Assembly (NCBI GenBank): GCA_017992885.1
Contig: JAGONT010000006.1
Location: forward strand, 1 to 64,000
Reading direction: 5' to 3'
Length of the DNA stretch: 64,000 bases
Origin: Alphaproteobacteria bacterium
GTDB lineage: Bacteria; Pseudomonadota; Alphaproteobacteria; UBA9655
The translations under genes and the position numbers were made by a program. The notes below the pieces were generated by a model. It searched no databases and was not told the origin of the DNA. It saw only the letters and a program-made list of their open reading frames with translations. Of the stretch, positions 7,682 through 16,197 are shown piece after piece. Positions within the stretch are counted from its first letter, which is position 1; each line of letters opens with the position of its first letter.

Positions 7682-9399
7682 TGTTGCCCTTCATGTTGCC
7701 TTTGTAAGGCATCAGAACGTTCAATGAGAGCAATAAACATATCTTCAAGAGTAGGATCTAAAAGGTCTTTTGTCTTTACGCTTTCTTTAAGCTCGTCTGG
7801 TGTTCCTGTAGCAATATTCAGGCCTCCGTAAATAAGGGCAATGCGATCACAATATTCGGCTTCTTCCATAAAATGAGTGGTTACCATAATGGTGACCCCC
7901 TTTTCTACCATTCCATTAATATGTGTCCAAAATTCACGACGGGTAAGGGGATCCACGCCTGATGTTGGTTCATCTAAAAATAACACATCCGGTTCATGCA
8001 TGACAGCACAAGCAAGAGATAATCGCTGTTTATAGCCAAGGGGAAGCAATCCTGCGTTACTGTTCAGATAGAAGGAAAGATCAAAGACAGAAATCATCTG
8101 ATCAATTTTTGCCTGCCGATTTTTTCCTTGGAGTCCGTAAACGCCTGAAAAAAAATCGAGATTTTCTTCTACACTTAAATCACTATAAAGGGAAAATTTC
8201 TGCGCCATATAACCAATTCGAGAACGAGCCTTTGAAGGAGCTGTTTTAAGATCAAGTCCTGAAACCAAAGCTCTACCTTTTGTCGGTTGCAAAAGGCCAC
8301 AGAGCATCTTAAAAATGGTGGATTTCCCCGCCCCGTTGGGACCCAAAAGACCAAAAATTTCTCCCCGTTTGATGGTAAAAGAAATATTCTCTGCTGCTAT
8401 AAAATGACCAAATTGCTTTGTGAGGTGCTCGGCTTTTATGGGTTCAGCCCCGCTTATGCCTTTGCGAGGAATTTTTTCAGCTAACGCAGACTTTCCTTCT
8501 GACCCCCCTCCTAAAATGTCAACAAAAGCATCTTCAAATCGAGGCTTGGTGGATCGCCAATGAAGATCTGTAGCGGAAAGGGAAAATGAGGGAGAAACCA
8601 CAAGGCGGATTTTTTTTCCTTGGATCACTCCATCAATAATATCCGGACGAGTAAGAAGTTGTTTAAGGGCCGTTCGTCGCTCATGAAGGGGAACACTCAC
8701 CTGAAACACACGGCCTTTAACGCGTTGGGTGAGATCTTGTGGAGGACCATAAAAAAGAAGCTTTCCTTCATTTAGCAATAAAATTTCTTGGCATTTATCT
8801 GCTTCATCAAGATAAGAGGTTGACCAAACAACGGTGATACCTTGCTGAACGAGGTCTTGGATCATTTTCCACAATTCACGCCTAGAAAGGGGATCGACAC
8901 CTACGCCTGGCTCGTCCAAAAGTAAAACTTGAGGTTGACCCAAAAGAGCGCACGCCAACCCTAACTTTTGTTTCATGCCCCCGGAAAGGTTAGCCGCCAA
9001 ACGGTGGATAAAGGGTTTGAGAGAGGTAAAGGTCAGCATGCGATCAAATGTTGCCTCTTTTTCATGCCCCTTAAGATTATGTAAGCTTGCATATAAATTA
9101 AGATTTTCAATGACGGTTAAATCTTCATAAAGTCCAAATTTTTGAGGCATATACCCCGTTATTTCATGAAGACGATCTGCATCTATTTTCGTATCGAGAC
9201 CAAGGACATGAATGTGACCTTGTGTGGGAAGCAGGAGTCCCGCAATAAGGCGTATTAATGTTGTTTTGCCTGCAGCATCAGGGCCAACGAGCCCTGTTAT
9301 TATTCCTTTGCGAATTGAAGCCGTAAGGCCGTCAAGAGCTGGTCTTTCCCTCCCAGGAAAGATTTTCGTAAGGTTCATGATATCAATTGCGTTTTTGAT
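7678..9399 (-). CDS. double-NBD ABC transporter ATPase (RbbA/YhiH-like)
   Basis: Two nucleotide-binding domains in one chain. Half 1 has Walker A GPDAAGKTT (Ala-Ala in place of the usual Asn-Gly), signature LSGGMKQKLGLACAL and Walker B VLLLDEPGVGVDP. Half 2 has Walker A GPNGAGKST, a weak signature (PLGYKQRLSLACA) and LFLDEPTSGVDP. The first ATG (9378) would remove the first beta strand (KNAIDIMNLTK). The only well-placed ribosome site, AAGGA at 9411-9407, points to ATC at 9399 or ATT at 9402, so a non-AUG start is chosen. It follows the fusion-protein gene by about 25 bases. Confidence 0.85.
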   Translation of the reverse strand: MKNAIDIMNLTKIFPGRERPALDGLTASIRKGIITGLVGPDAAGKTTLIRLIAGLLLPTQGHIHVLGLDTKIDADRLHEITGYMPQKFGLYEDLTVIENLNLYASLHNLKGHEKEATFDRMLTFTSLKPFIHRLAANLSGGMKQKLGLACALLGQPQVLLLDEPGVGVDPLSRRELWKMIQDLVQQGITVVWSTSYLDEADKCQEILLLNEGKLLFYGPPQDLTQRVKGRVFQVSVPLHERRTALKQLLTRPDIIDGVIQGKKIRLVVSPSFSLSATDLHWRSTKPRFEDAFVDILGGGSEGKSALAEKIPRKGISGAEPIKAEHLTKQFGHFIAAENISFTIKRGEIFGLLGPNGAGKSTIFKMLCGLLQPTKGRALVSGLDLKTAPSKARSRIGYMAQKFSLYSDLSVEENLDFFSGVYGLQGKNRQAKIDQMISVFDLSFYLNSNAGLLPLGYKQRLSLACAVMHEPDVLFLDEPTSGVDPLTRREFWTHINGMVEKGVTIMVTTHFMEEAEYCDRIALIYGGLNIATGTPDELKESVKTKDLLDPTLEDMFIALIERSDALQRQHEGQQ

Positions 9400-9423
9400 A
9401 ATCTTTTCCTTGTGAATGCAGTT

Positions 9424-10437
9424 TCATGGAGAGGTGTTAATTTTAACGGTGACAGGCATTCCCTGACGTAAGTCTCCTTTGGAATCTTCGACAAGTATAC
9501 GAAGACGATACACAAGGTCTGTGCGCAGTTCTGTCGTTTCAACAGTTTTGGGTGTAAACTCAGCTTGAGGAGAAATGAAACCAATTTGACCTGTGAAAGG
9601 TTTATCTGGGTTGGTATCAGTGAAGACAAGAACTTTCATCCCGGGTTTGAGACGCCCTAAATTCGGTTCAGAAACGTAAGCACGGATCCACACAGGTTTA
9701 TGAAGGGTAAGAGAACAAACGATGGATTGGGGAGCAACAATAGCTCCTGGTTCTCGGACACGAGTTAAAATAATGCCATCTGAAGGTGAATGAATTTCCG
9801 TATCCTGAAGATCAATCTTAGCGCTTTGAAGCTGAGCTTTCGCCGTTTCTCTAGCAGCACGTCCTGCATCAATATCTTCTTGACGAAATCCTTCCTCAGC
9901 AAGGCTAAGAGCTTCGAGCGCATTTTTAAGAAGGGCCTCGGTTTCTCGTCTTTGCTTTAGGGCGTCATCATAGGCTTGTTGAGAGGTCGACCCGACTTTA
10001 AGCTGGTTACGTTGACGGGTAAAAGTGGTATCGGCATTTTCGAAAGCTGCTTGTTGTTCGCGAGCAAGAGCACGCGCTTCTTCAATTTCTTGAGGACGAC
10101 TACCGTGAACTAACTTTGCATAATTGGCCTCAGCTTGCAAAAGTTGGCCTTGAGCTATTGCCAAACTGGCTTCGTAAGGAGCTTTATCCAAAACAGCGAG
10201 AAGATCGCCAGTTTTGACTTCGTCTCCTTCTTCAAAAAGCATTTTAGCTAAACGTCCACTGACCCGGAAACCAAGATCAACTTGCCTTATGTCGACATTG
10301 CCAGAAAGCACTAAAAGAGAGGAATTTTGATGCGTCCACCAAAAGGTAAGGCTGAAGTATACGCCACCCATAAGGGCGATAACGATGAGAAAGGTAAGGA
10401 TGAGGAAACTCTTCTTTTTTTCACGGAGAGTAATCAG
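9424..10437 (-). CDS. HlyD-type membrane-fusion protein (YhiI-like)
   Basis: Periplasmic adaptor of the ABC exporter encoded downstream. An N-terminal membrane anchor (KKKSFLILTFLIVIALMGG) is followed by the biotinyl-lipoyl half (VDLGFRVSGRLAKMLFEEGD), a long Ala/Gln/Glu-rich coiled-coil hairpin and a beta-barrel (VREPGAIVAPQS...). The first ATG (10371) falls inside the membrane anchor, so translation must begin earlier. In frame, directly after a TAA, only CTG (10437) or ATT (10434) follow an AAGGA at 10452-10448. No outer-membrane factor is encoded in this operon; the NodT-type channel at 31729-33261 could serve. Confidence 0.85.
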   Translation of the reverse strand: MITLREKKKSFLILTFLIVIALMGGVYFSLTFWWTHQNSSLLVLSGNVDIRQVDLGFRVSGRLAKMLFEEGDEVKTGDLLAVLDKAPYEASLAIAQGQLLQAEANYAKLVHGSRPQEIEEARALAREQQAAFENADTTFTRQRNQLKVGSTSQQAYDDALKQRRETEALLKNALEALSLAEEGFRQEDIDAGRAARETAKAQLQSAKIDLQDTEIHSPSDGIILTRVREPGAIVAPQSIVCSLTLHKPVWIRAYVSEPNLGRLKPGMKVLVFTDTNPDKPFTGQIGFISPQAEFTPKTVETTELRTDLVYRLRILVEDSKGDLRQGMPVTVKINTSP

Positions 10438-10463
10438 AGGTTGGTTTCCTTACTTATTATTAT

Positions 10464-10583
10464 TTATCCAACAAGCCTTAAAATCCCTTTCAAGGCATAA
10501 GCTAAGATCATAGCGCAAGATAAGCTAAGGATCCATAGGGAAATAAACCACAGCCATGGTTTTATTTTTTGTTTATAAGACAT
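10464..10583 (-). CDS. cytochrome bd small subunit (DUF2474/CydX-like)
   Basis: A 39-residue single-helix protein: a basic start (MSYKQKIKPW), then WLWFISLWILSLSCAMILAY and a short basic tail. The Trp-Leu-Trp-Phe / Leu-Trp pattern before the helix fits the small bd-oxidase subunits of the DUF2474/CydX type found at the end of cioAB or cydAB operons. These stabilise the haem region of the oxidase. The ATG lies 5 bases after the cioB stop, in the same operon. It is short enough to be missed by automatic gene finders. Confidence 0.75.
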   Translation of the reverse strand: MSYKQKIKPWLWFISLWILSLSCAMILAYALKGILRLVG

Positions 10584-10588
10584 TTTAC

Positions 10589-11608
10589 TCAATATAATTC
10601 GTGGTGACTCGATCGTCCGCGGAAAACGTAATAGGAATACAGCGTATATCCTAAGACGACAGGCAAGAAAATACTAACGCCAATGAGCATGAGCGACAAG
10701 GACTTTGGATCTGCAGCGGCGGTTCTTAGAGAAATCTGGTAGGGAACAATCCAAGGCCATAGACTGATTGCAAGTCCCGCATACCCCAAAGAAAAAAGAG
10801 AGATTGAAAGAAAGAAAGGGGTTGTTTCTTTTTTTTTCATCAGGCTTATGATAAGACTTAGACCAAGGGTCAGGGTGAGAAGTGGGATTGGAGAGAGATA
10901 AATGAGATTGGGTAGACTAAACCATCTTTGAAAGATTTCATCATTGATAAAAGGTACCCATAAGCTCACAAGCCCCATAAAAAAGCCAACATAAGTTAAA
11001 ACATAGAAAGCCATTTTTCTGGCCCACTCTTGTGTTTCTCCCTCTGTTTTCATCACAGTCCACGTTGACCCTAAAAGCGCATACCCAAAAATAAGAGCAA
11101 CACCTGTCATAAGTGAGAATGAACTTAGCCAGGCAAAGGGATGTCCGGCAAAAGATCTCCCGCTGACCGTAACTCCCTCAACATAAGATCCCAGAATGGT
11201 TCCTTGACAAAAAGTTGCGATGAGTGAGCCAAAATGAAAAGCATAATCCCAAAAAAGTCGCTTTTGTGGATGCGTTCTAAACCGAAACTCAAAAGCAACC
11301 CCCCGAAAAATAAGTCCTAAGAGCATAAGAGTGAGAGGAATATAAAAAGCAGACAAAAGAATAGCGTAAGCTAAGGGAAAAGCCGCAAAAAGCCCTCCTC
11401 CGCCAAGGACAAGCCATGTTTCGTTGCCATCCCAAAAGGGAGCAATAGAATTCATCATCTTTTGCCGACAATTTTCGCTAGGAGCAAAAGGAAAAAGAAT
11501 ACCGATACCTAAATCAAAGCCATCAAGAACAACATACAGAAAAATTGCGAAGGCAATAATGCCCCCCCATATCAACGGAAGATCTAAAAATGGTGAAAAA
11601 TCAAGCAT
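10589..11608 (-). CDS. cioB: cytochrome bd-type quinol oxidase subunit II (CioB/CydB)
   Basis: A 339-residue membrane protein beginning MLDFSPFLDLPLIWGG. It has the family hallmark LDGFDLGIGILFPF near the N-terminus and the NGNETW-like segment (FWDGNETWLVLGGGGLFAAFP). With CioA it makes the quinol oxidase that reduces O2 to water without proton pumping. The start ATG at 11608 follows AAAGG; an upstream in-frame TTG (11623) is less likely. It begins 20 bases after cioA. Confidence 0.92.
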   Translation of the reverse strand: MLDFSPFLDLPLIWGGIIAFAIFLYVVLDGFDLGIGILFPFAPSENCRQKMMNSIAPFWDGNETWLVLGGGGLFAAFPLAYAILLSAFYIPLTLMLLGLIFRGVAFEFRFRTHPQKRLFWDYAFHFGSLIATFCQGTILGSYVEGVTVSGRSFAGHPFAWLSSFSLMTGVALIFGYALLGSTWTVMKTEGETQEWARKMAFYVLTYVGFFMGLVSLWVPFINDEIFQRWFSLPNLIYLSPIPLLTLTLGLSLIISLMKKKETTPFFLSISLFSLGYAGLAISLWPWIVPYQISLRTAAADPKSLSLMLIGVSIFLPVVLGYTLYSYYVFRGRSSHHELY

Positions 11609-11628
11609 ATTGCAACCTTTCAAACTTC

Positions 11629-12990
11629 TTAAAGAGGTGGCGCTTTGAGACCATGAGATCCGTAGGGAGGGTCCTCCTTTGAGGAGGGGCCTTTACGAAT
11701 GAGCTGGACTATATAATAAATCCCTGCCCCAAAAATGAATGTGTACACGGTAACAAAGGCTACAAGCGAAATAAAAACAGTCTCTCCTAAAACAGGAGAA
11801 TTGGCTTCAGCCGTACGCATAACTCCATAGACAATATAAGGCTGACGACCGATTTCTGTCACAAACCAACCAGCTAAAATGGCAATAAAACCGGCAGGTG
11901 TCATCGCCAGACACCAATAATGAAACCATTTTTGGGTGAATAATCCTTTGCGAAAATAAAGAAGGATTGCCATCAGTCCTGTTAAAACCATTAATACTCC
12001 AATACCAACCATTACCCTAAAAGACAAAAAAACAGGAAGAACAGAGGGTCTTTCATCTTTCGGCCATGCTTTTAAACCCTTTACTTCACCATCCATACTG
12101 TGAGTTAGGAGAACACTGGCAAGATTGGGGATTTTAAGCGCATAGTTTGTCACTTCATTGAGAGAGTCAGGCCAGCCAAAAAGAATGAGAGACGCTCCTC
12201 TTTCCGTTTCCCAAATTCCTTCAATGGCTGAAACTTTTACAGGTTGATACTTTAAAGTATTCAAGCCGTGTAAGTCGCCAAGATAAATTTGCAGGGGAGC
12301 AACGAAAACAGCCATGAGCATCGCCATACTCAGCATAATGCGGGCATGAGGCAAATGTTGTTTTTTTAAAAAATACCATCCCGCAATTCCTGCCACAAAA
12401 AAGGCAGTCGTTAAATAAGCTGCGGTAATCATATGGAATAGTCTGTAAGGGAAGGAAGGATTAAAAATAATATCCAACCAATCGGTTGGATGGAAAATAT
12501 TTCCGTCAAGAATTTCATATCCAGCAGGGGTGTGCATCCAGCTGCTTGCTGAGAGTATCCAAAAAGCGGAAACGACGGTACCGGCAGCTACAATGAGTGT
12601 GGAGACAAAGTGCATTCCTCGTGTGACGCGGTCCCACCCAAAAATCATGATGCCCAAAAAAGAAGCTTCAAGAAAAAAAGCTGTTAAAACTTCGAACGCA
12701 AGTAAAGGACCGAGAACATTTCCTGTTCTATCAGAAAAAACAGACCAATTGGTGCCAAATTGATAGGACATAACAACACCAGAGACAACCCCCATGCCAA
12801 AGGTTACCGCAAAAATTTTTACCCATAATTTATAAATCTCTTGGTAAGTGTTATCTCCCGTTTTAAGCCATAGTCCTTCTACAACAGCGAGCCAACTGGC
12901 AAGCCCAATGGTTAAGGAGGGAAAAAGAATGTGAAAACTAATGGTAAAGGCAAATTGAATACGGGACAGAAAGACGGGATCAAATTCCAT
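11629..12990 (-). CDS. cioA: cytochrome bd-type quinol oxidase subunit I (CioA)
   Basis: A 453-residue haem-carrying subunit. It shows SRIQFAFTISFHILFPSLTIG with the haem b595 His, a GRQPYIVYGVMRT segment typical of the cyanide-insensitive (CIO) branch, and a short quinol loop, as expected from the length (E. coli CydA is about 520). The N-terminal ATG has GAAGGA upstream. Cio-type oxidases work at low oxygen and resist cyanide and NO, useful inside host cells. First gene of the three-gene cioA-cioB-small-subunit operon. Confidence 0.92.
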   Translation of the reverse strand: MEFDPVFLSRIQFAFTISFHILFPSLTIGLASWLAVVEGLWLKTGDNTYQEIYKLWVKIFAVTFGMGVVSGVVMSYQFGTNWSVFSDRTGNVLGPLLAFEVLTAFFLEASFLGIMIFGWDRVTRGMHFVSTLIVAAGTVVSAFWILSASSWMHTPAGYEILDGNIFHPTDWLDIIFNPSFPYRLFHMITAAYLTTAFFVAGIAGWYFLKKQHLPHARIMLSMAMLMAVFVAPLQIYLGDLHGLNTLKYQPVKVSAIEGIWETERGASLILFGWPDSLNEVTNYALKIPNLASVLLTHSMDGEVKGLKAWPKDERPSVLPVFLSFRVMVGIGVLMVLTGLMAILLYFRKGLFTQKWFHYWCLAMTPAGFIAILAGWFVTEIGRQPYIVYGVMRTAEANSPVLGETVFISLVAFVTVYTFIFGAGIYYIVQLIRKGPSSKEDPPYGSHGLKAPPL

Positions 12991-13082
12991 TTCTTTTTCC
13001 TTCTCTCCCTATGAAAAAACATTGTTATTAAAGAAGATTATATCGTTTTTTTAAAGAAAATACAGGGTTAAGTATTTTCATT

Positions 13083-13295
13083 TTATGATTTGCACGTTGT
13101 TGAGCAGCTGCGAAGATCATATAAACAGTCTAAGTAACAAATATAAGGATAAATAGTGTAATAACCCTGAGGGCAATGATTTGTACAATTTGAGAAAGTT
13201 GTAAAGCAGTGATTGCACTCGTTTGCATGTGCTGGTTGGAGAAGAGTTAAACCTATTCCTATCATCAAGAAAATTAATTTTGAAATAGGTTTCAT
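13083..13295 (-). CDS. small exported Cys-rich protein with internal duplication
   Basis: A 70-residue protein with a strong AGGAGG site. A signal peptide (residues 1-24, ending PAHA) leaves a 46-residue mature chain with eight Cys. Spacing is CX2C-X6-CX3C-X11-CX3C-X6-CX3C: the module CX6CX3C (CFTTFSNCTNHC, CLYDLRSCSTTC) occurs twice, each preceded by another Cys, so the mature protein is an internal duplication probably held by four disulfides. No family is recognised. It may be a secreted effector, toxin-like peptide or metal binder; the sequence does not decide. Confidence 0.65.
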   Translation of the reverse strand: MKPISKLIFLMIGIGLTLLQPAHANECNHCFTTFSNCTNHCPQGYYTIYPYICYLDCLYDLRSCSTTCKS

Positions 13296-13623
13296 AAAAA
13301 CCCTCCTATTTTATATTTTAATTAAAAATCTATCAAATAAAAATTAATGAACAATTAATGAATATTATTAAAAAATCATATTTTTTCGCGTGCTTTATAA
13401 AGAATTAAGGAACCAACGTTAGAAAGAAAATAAAAACAAGTGAGGAAGAAATAATTGAAATAACAAAACTCACAGAACCTGATCTTTTTAAGTTGAAGAG
13501 CAATCTTTCAGAACAGAATTAGAAATAAGCATTTGACTTTCTTAGTTAAACACCCAAGGTAGAGTCAAGAGCACCTAAATTCTCTAATAGAGAGACCGAA
13601 AGAAGGATGAATTGTTACAAATA
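13296..13623. other. intergenic region, no gene seen
   Basis: About 330 AT-rich bases lie upstream of the Cys-rich gene. I see no coding frame, RNA gene or repeat here beyond a likely promoter for the leftward Cys-rich gene. Confidence 0.4.
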
Positions 13624-13986
13624 TTAAAAAGACATCATTTCAACATCGACCGTTGTTTTAAAGAAATCTTTTGTGTAAGCAATAGCTTTGCCTTCATCAA
13701 AACCTTTACAGGTATAAATCACAATTGAAAAAAACTTATGTGCGCTCCAAACATAAGCCGAAATTCCAGAATCAATCAGAGGAACGAAAGCATCAAATCC
13801 TTGATTTTCCTCTTTTCCCATTCCGCTCGCGGGTGAAAAAATAATAGGATCTCCATAAATTTTCAACTCAAGGTGTTGAGCAAGTTCTCTTAAATAGGTA
13901 TCCAATTTTTCTCTTGTGACTGTGATTGTATAAAATCCTTCAACCATTAATCGTTGACGAAAAATCTCAGGTGCGATGTTCTTCAT
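13624..13986 (-). CDS. SpeD-like (AdoMet decarboxylase-fold) protein, active site altered
   Basis: A 120-residue protein. Its C-terminal half resembles bacterial S-adenosylmethionine decarboxylase: FVPLIDSGISAYVWSAHKFFSIVIYTC matches the layout of the SpeD ESH...HTWPE...FTC region. The Ser that forms the pyruvoyl group and the later Cys are present, but the following His is Gly and the HTWPE stretch is YVWSAH. If related, it may be an inactive or repurposed paralogue. No speE or other polyamine gene is adjacent. The assignment rests on motif resemblance only. Confidence 0.45.
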   Translation of the reverse strand: MKNIAPEIFRQRLMVEGFYTITVTREKLDTYLRELAQHLELKIYGDPIIFSPASGMGKEENQGFDAFVPLIDSGISAYVWSAHKFFSIVIYTCKGFDEGKAIAYTKDFFKTTVDVEMMSF

Positions 13987-14155
13987 TTTAAGCCCCTATT
14001 GTAATAAAAAAGCGACAGATATCTATCCATATACCATCAAAGAACAGCAAAAGCAAAAACCTGTGATCCTTCTTGATTTTGAGTCTGCTGTGAAGACTTC
14101 AACACTCTGGCTTCTCTAGGATTAAGATGATAAATGTAACAAGTATCACTCAAAC

Positions 14156-14187
14156 AAAACACCCTGTGGCAAGCCACAGGGTGTTTT
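14156..14187. terminator. 14-bp perfect hairpin, bidirectional terminator
   Basis: AAAACACCCTGTGG and its exact complement flank a CAAG loop. A-runs on one side and T-runs on the other make it an intrinsic terminator in both directions. It lies downstream of the leftward small exported-protein gene (14255-14611) and upstream of the leftward SpeD-like gene, so it most likely ends transcription of the former. Confidence 0.8.
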
Positions 14188-14254
14188 ACTATTTTATTAG
14201 ATATGATATTAAAATTAATAGATTATCTATCTTATTCAATATTATTTCCGAGGG

Positions 14255-14611
14255 TTATTTTATTTTCTCTAAAGTCAAATTAGCTACGCCGTCCATGCCT
14301 GGCGAAATTTCCTTGGTTGGATCATTTGGATCAAACACTGGCCCAGCATCCTCAAGGAAACTCCATTTATTACCCTGATGATAAAAATACAGATGCCTAT
14401 CAGGTTGATCTCTGAACATGTGTCCAAAACTTCCCCCTACGTACCCATCCACTTTATACTTGCGCCCATTCAGCTCAAGGATTTTATCATGACTATCAAA
14501 TGCCTTTAGCACAGTAGATTTTTCAATGGATATCGAATCCTCATACATTGCGAATGTAGAAGAAGCTGCAAATATAAATGATAAAAATAAATAAGTAATA
14601 AGTTTACGCAT
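14255..14611 (-). CDS. small exported protein, family unknown
   Basis: A 118-residue protein starting MRKLITYLFLSFIFAASSTF, with a signal peptide to about residue 21 (TFA). The ATG at 14611 follows AGGAGA; an earlier in-frame ATG lacks a ribosome site. The mature part has mixed charged/aromatic strands (KYKVDGYVGGSFGHMF, HLYFYHQGNKWSFLED) and no Cys. I do not recognise the family. Confidence 0.6.
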   Translation of the reverse strand: MRKLITYLFLSFIFAASSTFAMYEDSISIEKSTVLKAFDSHDKILELNGRKYKVDGYVGGSFGHMFRDQPDRHLYFYHQGNKWSFLEDAGPVFDPNDPTKEISPGMDGVANLTLEKIK

Positions 14612-14790
14612 ATTTGTCTCCTGTTTTGTTGTGGAATTTATAATGTAATACAATAAATTTAATAAAACATAAAAATTAAAAAAAAATTGAAGACTTACCC
14701 CTCCCCAAATTTGATCATTTTACCTAGATTTGACATTCTTTAATAATTTGCCAAAATGAATCAATATAAAAAATAAGAAAGAATTCGCCC

Positions 14791-16158
14791 ATGGATTTTC
14801 ATTCAATTAATCCGACAACTGGCCAGGTTATTGCCACTTATCCAGTTATGAATGTAGAAGAAGCTTTGAGTGACGTCGAAAAATGTCATGCCGCTTTTAT
14901 AGAGTGGCGAAGAACCTCTTTTGATATTAGATCCATTTATATGAAAAGGGTTGCAGAAAAGCTGCGTTCTGAAAAAAAATCTCTTTCCCTGCTCATGACT
15001 CAAGAAATGGGAAAACCTATTCTTCAAGCGCAAGCTGAAATTGAAAAATGCGCCTGGGCCTGTGACTTTTATGCTGAAAATGCTGAAAAATACTTGCGTT
15101 GGGAAATGGTTCAAACTGATGCAGAAAAAAGTTATATCGCCTACGAACCTTTAGGGGTTCTTTTGGCGATCATGCCGTGGAATTTTCCCTTTGGGCAGGT
15201 GTTTCGCGCTGCCGTACCGGCGTTAATGGCAGGGAATACACTCGTCTTAAAACATGCCTCAAACGTATCAGGATGTGCTCTAGCCATCGAAAAAATCTTT
15301 AAAGAGGCTGGATTTCCTGAAAATGTGTTGAAAACTCTTTTAATCACAAGTGAGACAGCTTTGTCTCTTATTGAATCTCCTTTGATTCAGGGAGTTACGC
15401 TCACAGGCAGTACGGCAGCGGGTCAAAGTGTGGGAGCGAAGGCGGGACATTGGTTAAAAAAGTGTGTGCTTGAGTTAGGGGGAAGTGACCCCTACATTAT
15501 TTTAGAGGACGCTCTTCTAGAAGAGGCGGCCGTTCTTTGCGCCACTAGTCGGCTGATAAATTCAGGTCAAAGTTGTATCGCTGCGAAACGGTTTATTGTG
15601 GTTGAAAGCCAGAAGAAAGACTTTGAAGATCTTTTGGTCCACGCCATGAAAAGAACTGTTCTTGGAGATCCTCTCAATGAGTACACGACGGTGGGACCTT
15701 TAGCGCGTTTTGATTTAAGAGAGACCCTACACAATCAGGTTTTAGAGAGTCTCAACAAGGGAGCCACTTGTCTTCTAGGCGGATTTATTCCCGATGGACC
15801 TGGATCTTTTTATCCTCCCACTGTTTTGACAAATGTCGAAAAAGGAATGCCGGCGTATGATGAAGAATTATTTGGACCCGTTGCAGCCATCATTTCAGCT
15901 GCGGACGAACAAGAGGCTATCCAGATCGCCAATGGATCGTCCTTTGGTCTTGGCGCTGCGGTCTTTACCCAAGATCTTGCCCGTGGAGAAAGAATTGCTT
16001 TAAAGGAAATTGAGGCGGGAAATTGTTTTGTGAATACTTTTGTCAAATCTGATCCGCGCCTTCCCTTTGGAGGGGTTAAACAAAGTGGCTTTGGCCGAGA
16101 ACTTTCTCATCACGGCCTTAAAGAGTTCGTCAATTGTAAAACGATTTTTATAAAGTAA
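14791..16158 (+). CDS. NAD(P)-dependent aldehyde dehydrogenase (succinate-semialdehyde type)
   Basis: A 455-residue ALDH-superfamily enzyme. It carries IMPWNFPFGQ, the cofactor loop TGSTAAGQSVG, the general base in LELGGSDP, catalytic Cys in NSGQSCIAAKR and LPFGGVKQSGFGREL. Length and sequence style fit the short Sad/GabD branch oxidising succinate semialdehyde to succinate, though substrate cannot be fixed by eye. It stands alone, convergent with the ABC importer genes that follow. Confidence 0.88.
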   Translation: MDFHSINPTTGQVIATYPVMNVEEALSDVEKCHAAFIEWRRTSFDIRSIYMKRVAEKLRSEKKSLSLLMTQEMGKPILQAQAEIEKCAWACDFYAENAEKYLRWEMVQTDAEKSYIAYEPLGVLLAIMPWNFPFGQVFRAAVPALMAGNTLVLKHASNVSGCALAIEKIFKEAGFPENVLKTLLITSETALSLIESPLIQGVTLTGSTAAGQSVGAKAGHWLKKCVLELGGSDPYIILEDALLEEAAVLCATSRLINSGQSCIAAKRFIVVESQKKDFEDLLVHAMKRTVLGDPLNEYTTVGPLARFDLRETLHNQVLESLNKGATCLLGGFIPDGPGSFYPPTVLTNVEKGMPAYDEELFGPVAAIISAADEQEAIQIANGSSFGLGAAVFTQDLARGERIALKEIEAGNCFVNTFVKSDPRLPFGGVKQSGFGRELSHHGLKEFVNCKTIFIK

Positions 16159-16197
16159 ATTATTTTTACATGTATTCAGTGCCATATCATCTAAATG

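Noticed and set aside
11629-12990. Classical long-loop CydA
   Set aside because: The length of 453 residues and the VYGVMRT segment fit the short-loop CIO branch.
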